Positions 58,675 to 64,000 of a stretch of 64,000 nt of DNA are shown here, one piece after another. Source of the stretch: Tretioscincus oriximinensis (lineage: Eukaryota; Chordata; Lepidosauria; Squamata; Gymnophthalmidae); the NCBI GenBank assembly GCA_022410635.1, contig JAJVDF010000017.1, positions 2,915,501 through 2,979,500 of the forward strand. Reading direction: 5' to 3'. The translations under genes and the position numbers were made by a program. Numbering within the stretch: the first letter of the stretch is position 1; each line of letters starts with the position of its first letter. The notes beneath the pieces were generated by a model. The model was given only the letters and a program-made list of their open reading frames with translations, made no database searches and had not been told where the DNA came from.

Positions 58675-59395
58675 GAACATAAGAACATAAGAAGAGCCAT
58701 ACTGGATCAGGCCANAGCCCATCAAGTCCAGCATTCTGTGTCACACAGAGGCCCACCAGATGCACCTGGGCAGTCCAAACAGAGGAAAGCAAAATATGCT
58801 CCTGTTCATGACTCCCTGCAAATGGTATTTCAGGAGTCCTGCCTGTTGCTCCATCCCAGAGGCAACATCCAGACATCCATCCTAGTATCCATTTATACCT
58901 TTGGTGTCCATAAACCTGTCTAGTCCTGTCTTGAAACTATCCAAGCTGTTAGCTATCACTACCTCTTCAGGAAGTAAATTACACAGGCCGATGACCCTCT
59001 GGGTGAACTTTTCCTTTGTCTGTTCTCACTCTTCTACCCAACAGTTTTAAGGAGTGCCCTCTGGTCCTTGTGTTGTGTGATAGAGAAAACATTTTTTCTC
59101 TATTCACCCTGTCGACCCCATGCATGATTTTATACACTTCAATCAGATCACCCCTCAAACGTCTCCTTTCAAGGCTGGAGAGGCCCAAATGTTGCAGCCT
59201 TGCTTCGTAAGGGAGGTACTCCAGACCCTTGATCATTTTTGTTGCCCTTTTCTGCACCTTCTCCAGTTCCAAAATATCTCTCTTGAGATGTGGTGACCAG
59301 AATTGAACACAGTATTCCAAATGTGGCNTCACCACAGATTTATAAAGAGGCAAAACAACATTTGCTGACTTGTTTTCGATTCCTTTCCTAATTCT
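58675..59395 (-). mobile_element. CR1 LINE 3' end, 0.72 kb, minus strand
   Basis: Begins with two 'agaacataag' units and carries the full CR1 3' end. On the minus strand the C-terminal part of the coding frame is open from about 59390 to 58979 with VLPLYKSVV, PHLEYCVQFWSPHLKRD, KRATKMIKGLEYLPYEARL and GDLIEVYKIMHGVDRVN. One undetermined base at 59328 falls in VV-x-PHLEY. This is the best preserved C-terminal CR1 frame in the window, although 5'-truncated. Confidence 0.9.
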
Positions 59396-59769
59396 TAATG
59401 GACTTGGATATGACCAATAAATTGAAATTGAATCTGGGCAAATTGGTGGTATATGCTGGAATTCTGGCTTCAGATAATTAAGTGACACTCAATTCTGGTC
59501 AATAATTGAAATAAGTCAAAACAAATTTTCAGTTCAAATTGGAATGAATTCTGTTCCACCAGATGCCAATAGATGGAGCTGTCAGAAATCTTATTGGTGC
59601 CTCTTGAAATCTTCAGATTTTATTCTCAATTTAAACTGCTTCAAGATTATACTTTATGGGGAATAGCATATAAATATTCTACTTATTGTTTTAAATAATG
59701 GTGTTCATAATATTGAGTCTCTTTATAGAAAATAATGCATATTTTAAAAAAAGGAAGCTAGAGAACACA

Positions 59770-60320
59770 TTTAAGCTGCATCCACACATCATTTAGTGTG
59801 CCAATGCACAATGGGGGGAATGAGTGAAAGATCCGCTGCTGACAAGCAGCAGCAGATTTCACTTTCAAAAAAGGGACATCCCTGTCCTCTGGAGCACAGG
59901 AACTGGCTCGTGCTGATGAGAAGATGCAGGAGAAACTTATCTGTGCATGCCCAGCCAGCTGTACACCTGCAAACCTATTGGCTGATGTGTTTTGTGCTCT
60001 CATCTTCTCTCATGAGAGCAAGGACACACCAGAAGGGCTCCAGAACAGTGTAGTGGAGGTTGCCTGTTCTTCGCTATGCAGTTGGAAAATACCTGCAAAA
60101 GCAGATTCCTCTCCTTTTGCAAATATTTTGCGACTGCATAGCAAAGTCTAGTGACTTCTCCATTAACTCATGTGGCCCAAAGAGGACCCTATCACTAGAG
60201 ATAAGGTAAGTAATCATTGTGTAGCAGAGCCCTTATTTATTCCATTACAGTTGGATGTTCCACAATAAAGCATGGATATTCCGGAATAAACTAATCCACA
60301 CAATGCTTTATTGTGGAATG
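59770..60320. other. possible DNA transposon remnant with internal hairpin
   Basis: 'agctgcatccacacatc' at the left resembles the ends of the MITEs here. A perfect 14-bp inverted pair, ccacaataaagcat (60260-60273) and atgctttattgtgg (60303-60316), sits on the right around 'ggatattccggaataaacta'. That recalls the right side of the 23-kb and 45-kb MITEs. Boundaries and duplications could not be fixed. Confidence 0.4.
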
Positions 60321-60878
60321 GTGGGAGCTCCCCGAACAAAAATATCTGGCAGGGAGCTCAAAAATCCCAAGAATCTCACACGTGATGCACGTGCAGGATT
60401 TTTGATATAACTTCCTGGCTGGGACAGAAAGTAATGCCAAAAGTGACAACATTTCCTGTCCAGGAAATGAAGTGACATCACTCCAGGTGCCATTTTTCAG
60501 AAGTGACATCAAAATTATTTCACTTCTGGTAAAATGGCTTCACCCAGGGTAAGGAAAATTTTCTTAGACATCCCTCTGTGTGATCTGAGAATTATGTGTG
60601 AGGGGATGTTATAACGGAGATTCTCATACAACTCCTCAATTCACTTTTCATTTCTTCCTTTTCTTCAACTTTTGCTTTCTGTGAACCACACTCATTGGGC
60701 ATCACCAACATGGGTTTTCATAGTCTTGACTGGTTAAGATTGATTACAAAAGCCCCCATAGTTTCCCACTTAAACAGTGAATTGCTGTGAAAGTGCTGAA
60801 TTCCCATCTCTGAAAACAGCGTAGAATTAGAAGCTTAAGATTACATTAAATCAAAGATGGACAGCTTAATATCTGTCC

Positions 60879-61219
60879 CTTGAGTCTAGGGTTGCCATAA
60901 TCAAAGTGTCCAAAACCAGGACACAAACACACGCACAGGNACAGGGACACATACATGCATGCGTCTTTCCTCTGCACTCAGCAAACTCTGACTTTTATAG
61001 CAGACGCGAAACCCCGCCTTCTGCAGAGAAGCAGCTACAGCACGCTCCAAGGGTCTTTCCAGGACCCAAGAAACATTGCTCCTGCTGCCATCAATCCTGT
61101 CAGAAATTCCCCTTTGCCTTATGCATCGGAGAATGTAAAAATCCGGAATGGGACAATATTCTTGGCCCAAATCTGGGACAGTGCCGGCTTTCCTGACGTA
61201 TGGCAGCCCTACTTGAGTC
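60879..61219. mobile_element. hAT-like MITE with exact 8-bp duplication
   Basis: cttgagtc at 60879-60886 and 61212-61219 flanks a 325-base element. Its ends are TAGGGTTGCCATA and TGGCAGCCCTA (inverted TAGGGCTGCCATA), matching at 12 of 13 positions. No coding capacity; open frames of about 100 codons on both strands are incidental. Exact duplication suggests a moderately recent insertion. Confidence 0.88.
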
Positions 61220-61296
61220 ACAAATTCATCCTGGGGGAGTTGGTACTGTATCTGATCATGTCCTAGCTGAATCCACACCGAAAAGAAAAAANTTTN

Positions 61297-61366
61297 NTTT
61301 ATTTATTTATTTATTTTTAGTACTTTTATCCCGCCCTTCACCCTAAGGGGGGTTCTGGTATATTAT
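61297..61366 (-). mobile_element. L2-type LINE 3' tail, minus strand
   Basis: 'tttatttatttatttatttt' and 'ttttatcccgcccttcaccc' are the reverse complement of the L2 end. Three undetermined bases precede it. Confidence 0.6.
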
Positions 61367-61369
61367 ACA

Positions 61370-61684
61370 GTAACTGAAACACTATACCAGATCTCGCTCA
61401 CAGTCTGTAGAAAAGCTTGTAACAATGTAAATTTCAATGATTGTTCAAGGGCCAAAATAAGCCTACAGGGAAATCCCAGAAGGTATTCGGGAATGGGGTA
61501 GCCTGAATTCTTGGTTGTGTGCTCACATTGTATTATGTATGATTTATGATGATTTTGTCTGTTGTGACATATTTAGATGTACAATAGCACATTAAAATAT
61601 ACGTATTTTTTGAAAACTGTATTTACAATGTTACAAACTTTTATGCTTTCTGTGAGTGAGATCTTGTATAACGTTTCGGTTACC
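61370..61684. mobile_element. possible DNA transposon with 60-bp terminal inverted repeats
   Basis: The left arm (61370-61433), 'gtaactgaaacactatacca' ... 'agatctcgctcacag' ... 'gcttgtaacaatgtaaat', pairs with the inverted right arm (61620-61684) at most positions. The spacer is about 186 bases and has no coding capacity. I could not find a convincing target duplication, so class is open. Confidence 0.6.
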
Positions 61685-62089
61685 AGCTAAATCCACAGCT
61701 AGACCTACTAAACAGCAATCCAATAATTAAATCCCTCAGTTTATAATAGAATATTTGGCTAAAATTCATCGAATTTAGATACATTCTAAGGGGAAGCATT
61801 TTACATTTCACGTTAAAGCTACCAGGTGGCAAAAGAACTTTAACTTGCTCTTACATCCAGGCCAGAAGAGTTGGGGGTGGAGAGTTTGATTCTAATTCAA
61901 CATGAAACAAAACAAATTCTAGACATTCCTTAGCGACACATATTACCAACATGCGGTAGCACTCAGGCAGAACCTTGGGTATGATTGTGTTATTGCTTTA
62001 ATCACAGAAGCACTGGGGTTTGCTACTTTATGGCACTCAGCAATGCAGTGATATTTCTCAGTAACACAGCATATGTTTAAAGCACAGAG

Positions 62090-62330
62090 GGAATGTTTTT
62101 CTCTTCTAAGTCACATTGTAATGCAAGTTCAAAAGAGCTTGCCCATTACTGCTCCATCTTGATAGTAACCTTGTTCCCGGAGGGGAGAAGGCTGGAATCT
62201 ACACATTTATCAGAGTGAAATGTTTATTTTTAATTCAGAAAAACCACAGGGTCACTGTAGCTTAGCATGAGAATGAATGATGAGAAGAGATTTTTTTTCT
62301 TGTCACAGCCAAAATTGTCATACCCACCTC
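62090..62330. other. candidate conserved noncoding block
   Basis: Repeat-free, with 'taagtcacattgtaatgcaa', 'ctccatcttgatagtaacct' and 'gtgaaatgtttatttttaat'. Pattern-based suggestion only. Confidence 0.2.
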
Positions 62331-62689
62331 TCCTGGCTTTTTCTTCTTCTTCTTTATCTACAAAGGAAGATATGGTGACCATGGCAGACTGTTATTTTCT
62401 TCTTCCTGCCTGTGATTAAAACAAAACATGAATGTTTTTGAGGTTTAAGATATCAAAACGAGAAGAGGAAACCAGTCTCTTTTTTGCATATTTTTGTCTC
62501 TTGAAAGGCTAGTTTACAATTTAAGCCCACTCCCCAAAAGGATGTCACACTCCCCACACAGAATGTCAACGTTCACAGAACTCCTAGATCTGATCTCTGC
62601 CTCTGACATGCAAATATTAAGTAGAATATAAACAAATAATCTATAGCTGTTCATCAGTCTTCTTTGTTTGCTGCAGAATTATGCGTCTC

Positions 62690-62972
62690 CTGGCATATTT
62701 AGTAGCTGTCAATGAATAAGAATCTATGTGGTAGCCCCAGATTATGAAATAGTCTCCCTCTTCAAATGTGTCAATCATCATCACCGTATTCCTTCACAAA
62801 ACTTTGAAGATACACTTCTTTAACCTGGCTGTTGGTTGAAAACACAACTGCCTCTTCCCCACATTCAGGCATTGTGTTAAAATGTTATTTTTATATTCTT
62901 GCTTTTATTGTTAACTGCTTTGAAACCTTTGTGTGTAGGGCAGGATATAGGCATTAAAAAAACAAATAAGGG
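62690..62972 (+). mobile_element. L2-type LINE 3' fragment
   Basis: 'tatgaaatagtctccctctt' marks the L2 'LWNSLP' region. 'taacctggctgttggttgaa' and 'ttaactgctttgaaaccttt' followed by 'gtagggcaggatata' mark the 3' end. Inactive. Confidence 0.72.
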
Positions 62973-63274
62973 AGAAAGTGGGGCATAGTAATATTAATAA
63001 ATATTTTCCTTCACATAAAGTATCTACTATATTTAAAAAATTCTACACAAAATACTTCAAAGTATGGTACGAGACTCAGTCCGATGTTGTGGCTAGGAAT
63101 GTCTGCTTGTTCGATTCTGCACTCCTCCACGAAGCTATTTGGGTGACCTTGGCTTTACTTTCTCAACCAAATTTGCTTCACAAGGTGTCTGTTGTGAAGA
63201 AAAGAAGGTTATGTAAGTCTCTTTCATTCCCTTTCAGTTGAGGAAAGATGTGCATAAAAAACAGCACNCCTCTT

Positions 63275-63567
63275 CCTTCTTCTCCTTCTTGGCAAAAGGA
63301 AGGGGTGGAGCTAGACGTCCTCCTGACTGTACCACCTCCAACAGTGACAAAGAAGTTGGGAATTCAGGATAGGGCGTTCTCCACGGCAGCCCCCAGACTA
63401 TGGAATAGTCTCCCCTTTTAGACATTGATCACCATCTCTGTGTGATGCACCTCTTCAGCCTTGGCTGAAAAGCCTGCTCTTCCTTCCCTACTTTTAGATG
63501 TGGNTGTTTTAATATGTGGGTTTTTATTTTTAACCACCCTAAGACCTGCAAATAAATAAATAAAAGG
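63275..63567 (+). mobile_element. L2-type LINE 3' fragment, second copy
   Basis: The coding remnant reads LTVPPPTV, then DRAFSTAAPRLWNSLPF around 63324-63420, the L2 C-terminus. 'ctcttcagccttggctgaaa' and 'accaccctaagacctgcaaa' then 'taaataaataaaa' close it. Same orientation as the copy 300 bases upstream. Confidence 0.82.
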
Positions 63568-64000
63568 GCAGAAGGCAACAGAGGCCCAGGTGAGTACACC
63601 CCAGCTGCTCAGCTACCCTCTCCACCACCAGGCCATGGAGGGCAGCAAAATGGTAAACAGCAGGAATTTTCAATAAGATGGAGATGCCAGTACACCCTCT
63701 NTTGATGCATTGATTCCTTTCTTTTTCTCACCTGATGAAAGAAAGTGTTCAGTAGAGCTTACCATTAAAGTCACTGGCCCCAGAGATACCATTATATTGG
63801 TGCCATCTGGTGCATAGCAGAAATGGCTCAGTCTGCTTAACTGGCTCACTGAGGTATATTCCCTCCTGCTGATTTTTGGCAAAGTGCTTTAAAAAATAAC
63901 TACCAATTCCTAATCTAGGTGGCCATTTTGGACTGCCTAGTGAGTCTACATGCCATCAAATGCAGACAGAGTGGTTAAGCAGAGTCCAAAGTCTTTTCAG
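63568..64000. other. unique sequence to the end of the window
   Basis: No gene or repeat recognised. Confidence 0.35.

Overview
This is vertebrate nuclear DNA, A+T-rich by eye, with no protein-coding gene that I can support. The repeat content points to a squamate reptile. It has CR1 LINE 3' ends of the type 'gaacataagaagagccatac', L2-type LINE 3' ends with an (AAATA)n-like tail, a low-copy L1 with a short poly(A), a tRNA-derived SINE with trinucleotide tails, and many short non-autonomous DNA transposons. A gecko-like lizard would fit, but the assignment below Squamata is a guess. Scattered single n positions and long G runs suggest a draft assembly.

Layout. 1-6 kb: a compound GATA/GACA microsatellite, a minus-strand SINE ending in (AAT)n, a short perfect-looking palindrome, and a plus-strand SINE ending in a CTT/CTA tract. 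6-19 kb: an L2 fragment, three of the four copies of a roughly 400-bp MITE family, CR1 pieces, purine-rich tracts enclosing a small hAT-like element, and unique sequence that includes a SOX-POU-like composite site at 15.82 kb. 19-21.4 kb: a repeat-free block that looks like conserved regulatory DNA, then a SINE, an L2 tail and a 5'-truncated L1 with a 17-bp target duplication. 22.6-25.7 kb: a CR1 split by a Harbinger-like MITE, then a 1.7-kb CR1 carrying a decayed reverse transcriptase. 26.6-34 kb: mostly unique sequence with several regulatory-looking blocks. 34.6-45.4 kb: several fold-back (hairpin) DNA transposons, the largest a nested inverted repeat near 44.6-45.25 kb, plus L1, L2, SINE and possible LTR fragments. 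46-64 kb: CR1, L2, a likely R4/Dong-type LINE 3' end, microsatellites and more inverted-repeat elements.

The genes do not act together because none are visible. The window reads as an intergenic or intronic stretch that has accumulated repeats, with islands of unique sequence that could hold enhancers. The most unusual content is the density of hairpin-forming DNA transposons. Several have clean target-site duplications (8 bp at 34.6, 41.8 and 60.9 kb; 3 bp at 18.0, 23.05, 33.6 and 44.5 kb). I saw no sign of a novel enzymatic or defence system. All family assignments are from pattern memory, without database searches.
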